A DNA stretch of 27,184 nucleotides from an uncultured Oscillospiraceae bacterium (GTDB taxonomy: Bacteria > Bacillota > Clostridia > Oscillospirales > Ruminococcaceae): contig CABUAH010000019.1 of NCBI GenBank assembly GCA_902489475.1, positions 1-27,184 of the forward strand, written 5' to 3'. Position 1 is the first letter of the stretch, and every line of letters begins with the position of its first letter. Below, one piece after another: positions 15,012-22,419 of this stretch. The notes under the pieces were generated by a model, which saw only the letters and a program-made list of their open reading frames with translations, made no database searches and was not told the DNA's origin. The position numbers and the translations under genes are program-made.

Positions 15012-16295
15012 TTAGCCTTTAATTATCTCTTTTCCGCCCATATACGGTCTTAGCTTTTCAGGAATTCTGATGCTTCCGTCCTCATTTAAATTATTCTCAA
15101 GGAACGCAATAAGCATTCTCGGCGGAGCAACAACAGTATTGTTGAGCGTGTGCGGAAGATACTTGTTTCCGTTCTCGTCCTTAACCCTTATTGACAAACG
15201 TCTTGCCTGTGCATCGCCGAGATTTGAGCATGAACCAACCTCAAAGTATTTCTTCTGTCTTGGGCTCCATGCCTCAACATCTATGCTCTTAACCTTAAGG
15301 TCAGCCAGATCTCCAGAACAGCATTCAAGCGTTCTTACGGGAATATCCATACTTCTGAAAAAGTCAACTGTGTTTGTATAAAGCTTTTTGAACCAATCCA
15401 TGCTCTCCTCAGGCTCGCAGACTACTATCATTTCTTGTTTTTCAAACTGATGTATTCTGTAAACTCCTCTTTCTTCAATTCCGTGAGCGCCAACCTCTTT
15501 TCTGAAGCACGGAGAATAAGAAGTCAAAGTCTTAGGAAGCTCTTCCTTTTTAAGAATCGTGTCAATAAACTTTCCTATCATCGAATGCTCGCTGGTTCCG
15601 ATGAGATACAGATCCTCGCCCTCGATTTTATACATCATTCCTTCCATTTCCGCAAAAGACATAACTCCCGTTACTACATTGCTTCTTATCATGAATGGCG
15701 GAATGTAATAGGTAAAGCCTCTGTCAATCATAAAATCTCTCGCATAGGACAAAATTGCAGAATGAAGTCTTGCAATATCTCCGCAAAGATAGTAAAATCC
15801 GTTTCCACTTGTCTTTCTTGCAGCGTCAATATCAATTCCGTTAAGTCTTTCCATGATATCAACATGGTAAGGAACTTCAAATTCAGGAACAAAAGGATCT
15901 CCGAACCTTTCTATCTCAACATTCTCGCTGTCATCCTTGCCGATCGGAACGCTGTCATCAATGAAATTCGGGATAACAAGCATTATTTCTCTTATTCTGG
16001 CTTCCATTTCACTCTCCGACTTTGAAAGCTCGTCAAGCTCAGCGCCTATCTTTTTAACCTCTGCCTTAGCATTTTCGGCTTCTTCCTTCTCGCCCTTTGC
16101 CATAAGTCCGCCTATTTGCTTGGACATGACGTTTCTCTTATTTCTAAGCTCGTCAGCCTTTACCTTTGCTTCACGGTACTTTGCGTCAAGCTCGATTACT
16201 TCGTCAACAAGCGAAAGCTTTTCGTCCTGAAACTTTTTTCTGATGTTTTCCTTAACTCTTTCCGGGTTTGTTCTTAGCTCTTTAATGTCGATCAT
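15012..16295 (-). CDS. serS: Seryl-tRNA synthetase
   Basis: Charges tRNA-Ser with serine in the cytoplasm. The 427 residues match the family length. The N-terminal long coiled-coil arm (about 30-100) grips the long variable arm of tRNA-Ser. The class II core shows motif 2 (about 264-287, 'FRKEVGAHGIEERG' then 'RIHQFEKQEM') and motif 3 near 'NTVVAPPRMLIAFLEN'. There is no T-box leader. Instead the ATG overlaps the parB stop codon in ATGA, so it is translated as part of the parA-parB unit. AGGAG lies ten bases upstream. Confidence 0.96.
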   Translation of the reverse strand: MIDIKELRTNPERVKENIRKKFQDEKLSLVDEVIELDAKYREAKVKADELRNKRNVMSKQIGGLMAKGEKEEAENAKAEVKKIGAELDELSKSESEMEARIREIMLVIPNFIDDSVPIGKDDSENVEIERFGDPFVPEFEVPYHVDIMERLNGIDIDAARKTSGNGFYYLCGDIARLHSAILSYARDFMIDRGFTYYIPPFMIRSNVVTGVMSFAEMEGMMYKIEGEDLYLIGTSEHSMIGKFIDTILKKEELPKTLTSYSPCFRKEVGAHGIEERGVYRIHQFEKQEMIVVCEPEESMDWFKKLYTNTVDFFRSMDIPVRTLECCSGDLADLKVKSIDVEAWSPRQKKYFEVGSCSNLGDAQARRLSIRVKDENGNKYLPHTLNNTVVAPPRMLIAFLENNLNEDGSIRIPEKLRPYMGGKEIIKG

Positions 16296-17203
16296 TTTTT
16301 ATCTTCTCCTTTATTGTTTTCATCCTCATTTGTATATTCAAAATCAGCACAAAGCTTTGCAAACTGCTTTAATGCATTTTTTCCGGGAATATTCAGCTTG
16401 ATCTGATAGCTTCCTTTTGATTTCGGCTGAACCGAAACACCTCTTTTTCCGAACACCTCTGAAAGAGAAACTTCAATCTCCTTGGCATAAGTATCCTTAA
16501 ACTTTATAGAAGTCTGATTCTTTAAAACAGAATCATCCCCGGCAGAAACGATCCTTTCAAGCTGTCTTACCGAGAGACCCTCTCTTATTACCCTGTGCGA
16601 AAGCTCGATTCTGCGCTCTTCGTCTGTTACCGAGAGCAGTGCCTTTGCGTGTCCTGCCGAAATAGATCCGTCCTTCAAAAGCTCTTTTGTATCCTCGTCA
16701 AGCTTTAAAAGCCTGAGCGAATTTGCTATTGCCGATCGTGACTTTCCAACAGAGCCTGAGATCTGCTCCTGAGTCATATCGTACTTTCTCATGAGCCGTT
16801 CATATCCCTCGGCTTCTTCAACAGGGTTTAGATCCTCCCTTTGAAGATTTTCGATAAGCGCTATCTGCATCGTTTGAAAATCATCAAGCTCCTTTATAAA
16901 CACGGGAACCTCCGAAAGTCCCACCATTTTTGCCGCACGCCATCTTCGTTCACCTGCAACGATCTGATATCCGCCCGTTTCAAGCGGTCTTACCAGAATC
17001 GGCTGTAAAATTCCGTGCAGTCTGACCGAATCCGCAAGGCTTATTATTGCTTCCTCGTCAAAACTTCGCCTCGGCTGCGACTTATTTGGCTCTATTTCAG
17101 AGGTTTTGACGCTTATTGCCGAATTTGAGGAAGATTCAAACCTTTCCTCCTCAGCCTCGAAAAACAAAGCGTCCATACCCTTTCCCAGTCTTTTTTTAGC
17201 CAT
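16292..17203 (-). CDS. parB: Chromosome partitioning protein ParB (Spo0J)
   Basis: A 303-residue ParB. It starts 'MAKKRLGKGMDALF', a typical ParA-interacting N-terminus with GKG. It then has the CTP-binding/parS-clamping domain with 'SQPRRSFDEE', 'GERRWRAAKM' and 'ENLQREDLNPVEEAEGY', a helix-turn-helix ('MTQEQISGSVGKSRSAIANSL') and a C-terminal dimer domain. ParB loads at parS, spreads as a CTP clamp, recruits SMC and stimulates ParA. The parS sites lie about 1.6 kb away, beyond parA. AAGGAGG is four bases from the ATG. It is separated from parA by an unrelated gene, which is unusual. Confidence 0.95.
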   Translation of the reverse strand: MAKKRLGKGMDALFFEAEEERFESSSNSAISVKTSEIEPNKSQPRRSFDEEAIISLADSVRLHGILQPILVRPLETGGYQIVAGERRWRAAKMVGLSEVPVFIKELDDFQTMQIALIENLQREDLNPVEEAEGYERLMRKYDMTQEQISGSVGKSRSAIANSLRLLKLDEDTKELLKDGSISAGHAKALLSVTDEERRIELSHRVIREGLSVRQLERIVSAGDDSVLKNQTSIKFKDTYAKEIEVSLSEVFGKRGVSVQPKSKGSYQIKLNIPGKNALKQFAKLCADFEYTNEDENNKGEDKK

Positions 17204-17212
17204 GTTTCCTCC

Positions 17213-17698
17213 TTATATACATCTTTTACATTTTTTAAGAAATCTATTTATTATTCCTTTTTTGTCAGTACCAAACCAATCATCATACGGCTCTTCTTGT
17301 TCCCAATTTAAAACAACAGTAACCCGTATTCCAAAACATATTGTACTTCTATTATTCGGAAAGTCACATTCGCCAAGGTGAATATCTGCATTATCAATAT
17401 TAATTTTATCGCTACCTAACTGCGAAATATTCCCTTTCAAAAGACATCCTTTAACCGAATACATAGCTTCATATAAAACCGTATGCTGAGAAAAGCTCTC
17501 ATCATACCACGAAAGCTCGTCAGGACGAGCTGCATTAACTCCAAGTTCTTTTAAAAAACCAGCTAGCTTTGGATGGGATTTATTAATGGCTACATAATAA
17601 TTTTTACAAGCTAAGCAATCGCAAAGCTGATTGTTTAAATAATATCTCTCGTTTTCTTCAACATTCGCTTTAAATACGCACTCTCTAAATTTCACCAT
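17213..17698 (-). CDS. Unrecognised cysteine-containing protein between parA and parB
   Basis: A 161-residue soluble protein without a signal peptide or membrane segment. It has C26-x-C28-x2-C31 ('CDCLACKNYYVAI'), then 'ELGVNAARPDELSWYDE', a beta-rich middle, 'VTVVLNWEQEEPYDD' and a C-terminal C157-x2-C160. I recall similar uncharacterised bacterial proteins with a CxCxxC-N opening and a 'LG(I/V).(x)P.E' middle, but not a name or function. The cysteines could bind a metal. It fills the gap between parA (29 bases) and parB (9 bases). Its ribosome binding site is poor (GGTAAG), and two 60-base lines have about 33-37% GC, lower than about 53% in a line of parB. It looks like a later insertion in the partition operon. 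Confidence 0.7.
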   Translation of the reverse strand: MVKFRECVFKANVEENERYYLNNQLCDCLACKNYYVAINKSHPKLAGFLKELGVNAARPDELSWYDESFSQHTVLYEAMYSVKGCLLKGNISQLGSDKINIDNADIHLGECDFPNNRSTICFGIRVTVVLNWEQEEPYDDWFGTDKKGIINRFLKKCKRCI

Positions 17699-17707
17699 TT
17701 CAACTTA

Positions 17708-17733
17708 CCATTATCCATTGTCAACTGTCAATT
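17708..17733. repeat. CCATTATCCATT / TGTCAACTGTCAATT mini-repeat at the end of parA
   Basis: In the minus sense TTGACAGTTGACAATGG followed by ATAATGG, made of two TTGACA-like units and two ATGG-like units. The parA stop codon TGA (17730-17728) lies inside the repeat. The same ATTATCCATT core occurs near 9275. Confidence 0.5.
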
Positions 17734-18501
17734 TCTTTTCTTCTCTCTTTTCAGAAACTCCGCTGCCAAATCCTCATATGCCTTCGTGCCTTTGCATTTC
17801 GGGTTATAGTACATCACCGGCTCTCCAAAGCTCGGAGCTTCCGAAAGTGCGATATTTCGGGGAATTACCGTATCATACACCAATTTCCCAAAGTGCTTTT
17901 TGACCTCGTCAACAACTTGTCCCGTGAGGTTATACCGCTTTACATACATTGTAAAAAGTATTCCGTTTATCTCAATTTTAGGATTGTAGCTTTTCTTAAC
18001 TCTTTTTATGGCTTCGTTAAGCTCCACCAATCCTTCAAGCGATAAAAATTCGCATTGTATCGGAATCAAAACGCTGTCACAGGCAGCAAGAGCGTTGATT
18101 GTTATTAAATCAAGGGTAGGGGGGCAGTCGATAAAAATATAATCGTAATCATCTCTGACACTTAAAACTTGCATTTTAAGACGAAGCGCCCTCCTATCCG
18201 TTTCCATAAGCTCTACCGCCGCACCGGAAAGCGTCTGAGTTGCAGGAACTACGCAGACACCTCTAAAACTTGTCGCAACAATCGCTTCTACAAGACGACA
18301 ATTCCCCAAAACTGCCTCGTAAACAGTATTTCTAATGCTTCGCTTTTCTATCCCGAAGCTCGTAGTTGTGTTGCCCTGCGGATCAAAATCCACAACCAAA
18401 ACCTTTTTGCCTTTTTTTCCCAAAGCAGCAGCAAGATTCACACAGGTCGTCGATTTGCCGACGCCGCCCTTTTGATTTGAAACCGCAATAATTCTTCCCA
18501 T
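17728..18501 (-). CDS. parA: Chromosome partitioning ATPase ParA (Soj)
   Basis: A 257-residue deviant-Walker ATPase. It has Walker A 'NQKGGVGKSTT' (8-18) with the signature lysine, the switch I 'DFDPQGN' (38-44) and Walker B 'YIFIDCPPTLD'. ATP-bound dimers coat the nucleoid and are released by ParB, which moves parS regions; in Firmicutes it also affects DnaA activity. AAAGGA lies eight bases before the ATG. It is the first gene of the unit that continues to parB and serS. Two promoters lie in the upstream region that also carries the parS sites, so ParB spreading could affect its transcription. Confidence 0.95.
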   Translation of the reverse strand: MGRIIAVSNQKGGVGKSTTCVNLAAALGKKGKKVLVVDFDPQGNTTTSFGIEKRSIRNTVYEAVLGNCRLVEAIVATSFRGVCVVPATQTLSGAAVELMETDRRALRLKMQVLSVRDDYDYIFIDCPPTLDLITINALAACDSVLIPIQCEFLSLEGLVELNEAIKRVKKSYNPKIEINGILFTMYVKRYNLTGQVVDEVKKHFGKLVYDTVIPRNIALSEAPSFGEPVMYYNPKCKGTKAYEDLAAEFLKREKKRN

Positions 18502-18570
18502 TTATACAATCCTTTCAGACTTTAAGCACTCGTTGCAAAACTACTCAATTTAATATAACTCACCTGGTTT

Positions 18571-18579
18571 ATTATACCA
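18571..18579 (-). promoter_or_regulatory. parA: Proximal extended -10 promoter (P2) of parA
   Basis: TGGTATAAT (18571-18579, minus strand) without a good -35 match. It lies about 70 bases before the parA ATG. Confidence 0.5.
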
Positions 18580-18587
18580 AAATTTCA

Positions 18588-18686
18588 TTGCGCGAAGCAC
18601 AATAGCAGCAAAGCCGCAGGGCGAAGCCCAAATTTATGATTCAATGTTCTTAAAGTCGGCAATAGTCGAATCGTGCAAATGCACGA
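18588..18686. repeat. Tandem mini-hairpins in the parA leader
   Basis: From right to left in the transcript: a perfect 7-pair stem TCGTGCA/TGCACGA with a two-base spacer (18671-18686), GGGCGAAGCCC (18619-18629), GC-A-GC-AAA-GC-C-GC (18605-18617) and TTG-C-GC-GAA-GC-A-CAA (18588-18602). The last three share GC-(G/A)AA-GC cores, known to form very stable DNA mini-hairpins. They lie within the leader made from the distal promoter. Confidence 0.55.
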
Positions 18687-18719
18687 TAAATCAGTGTTCA
18701 GCGATTTTCCTTTAAGGTT

Positions 18720-18747
18720 ATTATAACACATCTTAAGTAAATTTCAA
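18720..18747 (-). promoter_or_regulatory. parA: Distal promoter (P1) of parA
   Basis: TTGAAA (18742-18747), a 16-base spacer, then TATAAT (18720-18725). It gives a leader of about 210 bases, and the first perfect parS site is about 43 bases upstream of its -35. Confidence 0.65.
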
Positions 18748-18760
18748 GTACAAAAAGAAA

Positions 18761-18776
18761 TGTTTCACGCAAAACT
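18761..18776. promoter_or_regulatory. parS: Degenerate parS-like site
   Basis: TGTTTCACGCAAAACT matches 13 of 16 positions of TGTTTCACGTGAAACA. The central CGTG is broken, so it may be decayed or weak. Confidence 0.35.
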
Positions 18777-18789
18777 CCGCATTGACGGC

Positions 18790-18805
18790 TGTTCCACGTG
18801 AAACA
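18790..18805. promoter_or_regulatory. parS: parS site 1
   Basis: TGTTCCACGTGAAACA matches the Bacillus parS consensus TGTTNCACGTGAAACA at every position. It is the loading site for the ParB clamp, between noc and parA. Confidence 0.95.
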
Positions 18806-18824
18806 TCACACAAAAATATTAAAT

Positions 18825-18840
18825 TGTTCCACGTGAAACA
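18825..18840. promoter_or_regulatory. parS: parS site 2
   Basis: Identical 16-base site TGTTCCACGTGAAACA in the same orientation, 35 bases from site 1, just downstream of the noc stop codon. Confidence 0.95.
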
Positions 18841-18895
18841 CAAGGGGAGAGAGTAAAAATTTCACGCAGACAACGAGCAAAGCTAATCAAACGCT

Positions 18896-19705
18896 CTAAG
18901 CAATCGGTATTGTTATCACATATTCTATTATATTGCCTTTTTGTTTTTTGGTTGCGTTTGCATCAACACCGGCAAGCTTCATAACCTCCACCGCCTTGTT
19001 GACCGTATTCATAAAAAGCCGAACATCCTTTAGTACCGGCGCTCTTTTCAAGTAAGATTGCCTTGTTTTGTTCTGGCCGAGGATTGATTTCACAAGCTTG
19101 TCCGTTTTTTCGACGTTAAGTCCTCGCTTGTTTATTTCTTCAAGAACAAAGAGCCTGTCATGCTTTCGTTCAAGCTGAACAAGCGCTCTCGCATGTCGCT
19201 CGGTAAGCCCCATAGCGCAAATAAGCTTGCGTTCATCCTCAGGAAGCTTTAAAAGCCGAAGCTTGTTCGCAACAGTAGACTGCGCCATTCCAAGCCTTAA
19301 AGCTGCATCACCCTGCGTCATTCCATAAATATTCACGAGGTTATCGAGAGCCTCAGCTTCTTCAAAAAAGCTGAGATCGGCACGCTGAATATTCTCAATA
19401 AGCGCCATGAGAGCAGAATTTCGTTCGCTTGTTTCAAACAATATGCACGGAACAGACTGAAATCCCGCCATTTTTGCCGCGCGAAGCCGTCTTTCTCCTG
19501 AAATAAGCTCAAAATCCTCTCCTCGTTTTCTGACTGACAGCGGTTGAATAATTCCGTCTCTTGCGATGCTTTTTGCAAGGGAAGTCAGTTCATCAATATT
19601 AAAATTCTTTCTCGGCTGCCCCGGATTTGGGCGAATTCTTCGTATGGAAATATCCATAACCCTGCGCACTTCGGGTTCTTTTTTCTTTGTCTTTAACCCT
19701 ACCAT
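18896..19705 (-). CDS. noc: Noc-like ParB-family protein (nucleoid occlusion candidate)
   Basis: A 269-residue ParB paralogue with 'PGQPRKNFN', 'GERRLRAAKM' (CTP-binding) and 'ENIQRADLSFFEEAEAL', a helix-turn-helix ('MTQGDAALRLGMAQSTVANKL') and then 'TERHARALVQL' and 'RGLNVEKTDKLV', which resemble Noc more than Spo0J. Position between rsmG and parA is exactly that of noc in Bacillus. Noc binds its own sites and the membrane and blocks division over the nucleoid. Here the N-terminus (MVGLKTKKKE) is not a clear membrane-binding amphipathic helix, and no ATTTCCCGGGAAAT-type Noc site is in the window, so a second partition protein is possible. The ATG at 19703-19705 with AAAGGA nine bases upstream is preferred over a GTG at 19729 with no site. 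Confidence 0.82.
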   Translation of the reverse strand: MVGLKTKKKEPEVRRVMDISIRRIRPNPGQPRKNFNIDELTSLAKSIARDGIIQPLSVRKRGEDFELISGERRLRAAKMAGFQSVPCILFETSERNSALMALIENIQRADLSFFEEAEALDNLVNIYGMTQGDAALRLGMAQSTVANKLRLLKLPEDERKLICAMGLTERHARALVQLERKHDRLFVLEEINKRGLNVEKTDKLVKSILGQNKTRQSYLKRAPVLKDVRLFMNTVNKAVEVMKLAGVDANATKKQKGNIIEYVITIPIA

Positions 19706-19729
19706 TTTTTGTCGTCCTTTCTTATGCAC

Positions 19730-19765
19730 AAAAAAGTGCTATTCTCTGTAACATAAGAATAGCAC
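19730..19765 (-). terminator. Intrinsic terminator between rsmG and noc
   Basis: A perfect 10-base-pair stem (19736-19745 with 19756-19765, GTGCTATTCT/AGAATAGCAC) with a 10-base loop and six T in the minus direction. It lies 67 bases after rsmG and only 25 bases before the noc ATG, so it either ends the mnm operon or acts as an attenuator for noc. Confidence 0.85.
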
Positions 19766-19832
19766 AAAATATTATGACTTTCCACATAAAAATATCTTCT
19801 TAAATCAATGCTTTTCGCCATTTATCGGGATT

Positions 19833-20543
19833 TTACAAGGGCTTTTTGGTCATCATACCTTTATTTCGGGGATATTTTGGCGGAGTTTGCGATATTTTTT
19901 TGATAATTATAAGAGTTCTTGAATCTCCCGACGGAAGAGAGTATTCATAAACCTCATGGAGCTTTCCTCCAAGCGTTTTTATCGCCGTATATGCTTCTCT
20001 TGCCTCATCCGCTCCTCTGCTTCCCTTAAGGGCAATAAAATAACCTCCGACTTTTACAAACGGCAGACAGTATTCGCAAAGCATAGTAAGATTTGCGACC
20101 GCCCTAGCTGTAGCAATATCAAATTTTTCTCTGTAATCAGGCTCTTTCCCCAGCTCCTCCGCCCGTGCGTGAATGCATCTTGCATCCATCGACAAGGTCT
20201 GCGACAACATATTTAAAAAATTCACTCTCTTGTTAAGTGAATCTACAAGCGTAAGAGATAAATCGTTTCTTATAATTTTCAGCGGACAGGACGGAAAACC
20301 CGCTCCCGTTCCAACATCAATAACGCTCGCACCCTCTTTCGGAGAAAAGTGGATGAACGGCAAAATGCTGTCAATAAAATGCTTCTCCGCAATATCTTCT
20401 GGTGAGGTAAGCGCTGTAAGATTCACCTTTTTGTTATAAGATACGAGCATTTCGGCGTATTTGTCAAATTTTTCAATCTGTGCGCCGCTCACGGACAATC
20501 CGAGCATTTCAAGCTCTTCGGTAAAGTTCTTTTTATCTATCAT
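19833..20543 (-). CDS. rsmG: 16S rRNA (guanine527-N7)-methyltransferase RsmG
   Basis: Methylates G527 of 16S rRNA using S-adenosylmethionine; loss in other bacteria gives low-level streptomycin resistance. A 236-residue protein with the family opening 'YNKKVNLTALTSPEDIAEKHFIDS', the SAM-binding 'VIDVGTGAGFPSCPLKI' and 'DIATARAVANLTMLCEYCLP'. The family usually reads GFPGLPL where this has GFPSCPL. It has a short basic C-terminal tail beyond the fold. AAGGAG is five bases before the ATG, 13 bases after mnmG. Confidence 0.95.
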   Translation of the reverse strand: MIDKKNFTEELEMLGLSVSGAQIEKFDKYAEMLVSYNKKVNLTALTSPEDIAEKHFIDSILPFIHFSPKEGASVIDVGTGAGFPSCPLKIIRNDLSLTLVDSLNKRVNFLNMLSQTLSMDARCIHARAEELGKEPDYREKFDIATARAVANLTMLCEYCLPFVKVGGYFIALKGSRGADEAREAYTAIKTLGGKLHEVYEYSLPSGDSRTLIIIKKISQTPPKYPRNKGMMTKKPL

Positions 20544-20556
20544 AAAATCTCCTTAA

Positions 20557-22410
20557 CTATCTTTCAAGCCATATCAAAAGCACGGAAATATCCGCAGGAT
20601 TAACACCCGAAATGCGGCTTGCCTGACCAACGCTTACAGGCTTTATCTTGTTGAGCTTTTCAGCGGCTTCTAGTCTCAGTCCTCTTATTTCGGAATAGTC
20701 GACGTCCTTTGGCAACGCCCTCTTTTCAAGCCGCCTCATGCTCTCGATTTGATCAAGCTGAATTTTAATATACCCCTCGTATTTTATCGAAAGCTCAACT
20801 TGTTCCTTTACCTCGTCAGATAACTTCGGCCGCCCCTCGTCAAACGGTGCAAGTCCTTCATAGCTAAGTTGCGGACGTCTTATAAGCTGCGAAAGCTTTG
20901 CTCCGGTAGTAAGCGGTTCGGTACCTTTTGATACAAGATATTCGTTTACAGCAGTCGGTGAAACATTGACTTTTTGAACACGCTTAATTTCCTCGTCTAT
21001 CAGTCTTTTTTTCTCACAAAGCCTTTCGTATCGGTCTTTTGAGATAAGTCCGATTTCATAGCCAATAGGTGTAAGACGCTGATCAGCGTTGTCCTGTCTG
21101 AGAATCAAACGGTACTCGCTTCTCGATGTGAGCATTCTGTACGGATCGCTGCAACCCTTTGTTACAAGGTCATCAATAAGCGTTCCTATGTAAGAGCTTG
21201 CCCTGTCGAGAATTATCGGTTCTTTACCTAAAACCTGTCTTGCGGCATTGATTCCGGCAACAAGCCCCTGTGCCGCAGCCTCTTCATAGCCCGATGTTCC
21301 GTTAAACTGACCGGCTCCGTAAAGGCCCTTTAAATTTTTAAACTCAAGCGTTGCGTAAAGCTCAGTCGGATCACAGCAATCATATTCTATCGCATATGCA
21401 TTTCGCATGATTTCGACATTTTCGAGTCCTTTTATCGTTCTTAAAAACGCTATTTGAACATCCTCAGGAAGTGATGTTGACATTCCCTGCAAATAAAATT
21501 CCTCTGTGTCAAGTCCCATAGGCTCTATAAAAAGCTGATGCCTCGGTCTGTCAGAAAAACGCTTGATTTTGTCCTCGATAGACGGACAATATCTTGGGCC
21601 GATTCCCTCTATCTGACCGCCGTACATTGCTGAGCGCTCAATATTTTCTAGTATTATTTCGTGGGTTTTTTCATTTGTATAACCGATATAACACGGAAGA
21701 ATGTTTTTAAGCTCGCCCTTTGTTTCAAATGAAAACGGTGTGATTTTTTCATCGCCGTCCTGACGCTCTAAACGCTCAAAATCAATCGAACGTCTGTGAA
21801 CTCTTGCAGGAGTTCCCGTTTTAAACCGCCTTAACGTAATGCCGTTTTGCTTAAGCGAATCAGAGAGAAAATTTGCAGGAAGCGTTGAATCCGGTCCGCT
21901 CTCGTAACTCGACGAACCTACAAAAATTTTACCCTTAAGATATGTTCCAGAACAAATAATTACTGCTTTTGCTCTGTATTCGCTTAAAAGACGTGTTTTA
22001 ACTCCGCAAACTCTCCCGTTTTCACAAATAAGCTCTGTTACCTCTCCTTGCTTTAAATCCAAAAGCGGAGTTTTCTCAACAGTACTTTTCATGTACGCAT
22101 GATATTTCACTCTGTCCGACTGAACTCTTAACGAGTGCACAGCAGGACCTTTTCCCTTGTTGAGCATTCTGCTCTGTAAAAAGGTTGCGTCCGCAGCCTT
22201 TCCCATTTCGCCGCCCAATGCGTCAATTTCACGCACTAAATGGCCTTTTGCCGTACCTCCTATTGAAGGATTGCATGGCATATTTGCCAAAGCGTCCAAT
22301 GTAAGTGTAAAAAGAGCAGTTTTCGCACCGAGTCTTGCGCTTGCTAATGCCGCCTCACAGCCTGCATGTCCTGCTCCTACCACAATTACATCATAATTTT
22401 CAAGATACAA
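20557..22410 (-). CDS. mnmG: tRNA uridine 5-carboxymethylaminomethyl modification enzyme MnmG (GidA)
   Basis: With MnmE it forms the enzyme that adds the carboxymethylaminomethyl group at U34 of several tRNAs. A 617-residue FAD protein with 'YDVIVVGAGHAGCEAALASA' (Rossmann), 'MPCNPSIGGTAKGHLVREID', the GidA signature 'GPRYCPSIEDKI' and the C-terminal tRNA-binding helical part 'ISGVNPADISVLL'. The start is TTG at 22408-22410, with AGGTGG five bases upstream; no ATG or GTG fits before the FAD motif. It starts 9 bases after the mnmE stop. Confidence 0.96.
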   Translation of the reverse strand: MYLENYDVIVVGAGHAGCEAALASARLGAKTALFTLTLDALANMPCNPSIGGTAKGHLVREIDALGGEMGKAADATFLQSRMLNKGKGPAVHSLRVQSDRVKYHAYMKSTVEKTPLLDLKQGEVTELICENGRVCGVKTRLLSEYRAKAVIICSGTYLKGKIFVGSSSYESGPDSTLPANFLSDSLKQNGITLRRFKTGTPARVHRRSIDFERLERQDGDEKITPFSFETKGELKNILPCYIGYTNEKTHEIILENIERSAMYGGQIEGIGPRYCPSIEDKIKRFSDRPRHQLFIEPMGLDTEEFYLQGMSTSLPEDVQIAFLRTIKGLENVEIMRNAYAIEYDCCDPTELYATLEFKNLKGLYGAGQFNGTSGYEEAAAQGLVAGINAARQVLGKEPIILDRASSYIGTLIDDLVTKGCSDPYRMLTSRSEYRLILRQDNADQRLTPIGYEIGLISKDRYERLCEKKRLIDEEIKRVQKVNVSPTAVNEYLVSKGTEPLTTGAKLSQLIRRPQLSYEGLAPFDEGRPKLSDEVKEQVELSIKYEGYIKIQLDQIESMRRLEKRALPKDVDYSEIRGLRLEAAEKLNKIKPVSVGQASRISGVNPADISVLLIWLER

Positions 22411-22419
22411 CTACGCCAC

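Larger units (their letters stand above)
18502..18895. other. 394-base noc-parA intergenic region
   Basis: The only gap over 300 bases. It holds, from noc toward parA, two perfect parS sites, one decayed parS-like site, a sigma-A-like promoter, about 210 bases of hairpin-rich leader and an extended -10 promoter close to parA. I see no protein-coding gene. Confidence 0.8.

Noticed and set aside
16292..16400. T-box leader for serS
   Set aside because: serS starts inside the parB stop codon; there is no non-coding leader.
18502..18895. Noc binding site of ATTTCCCGGGAAAT type
   Set aside because: No match is present in this gap or elsewhere in the window by eye; the CACGTG-centred sites are parS.
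19706..19729. GTG start for noc
   Set aside because: It falls next to the T run of the terminator and has no ribosome binding site; the ATG at 19705 has AAAGGA.
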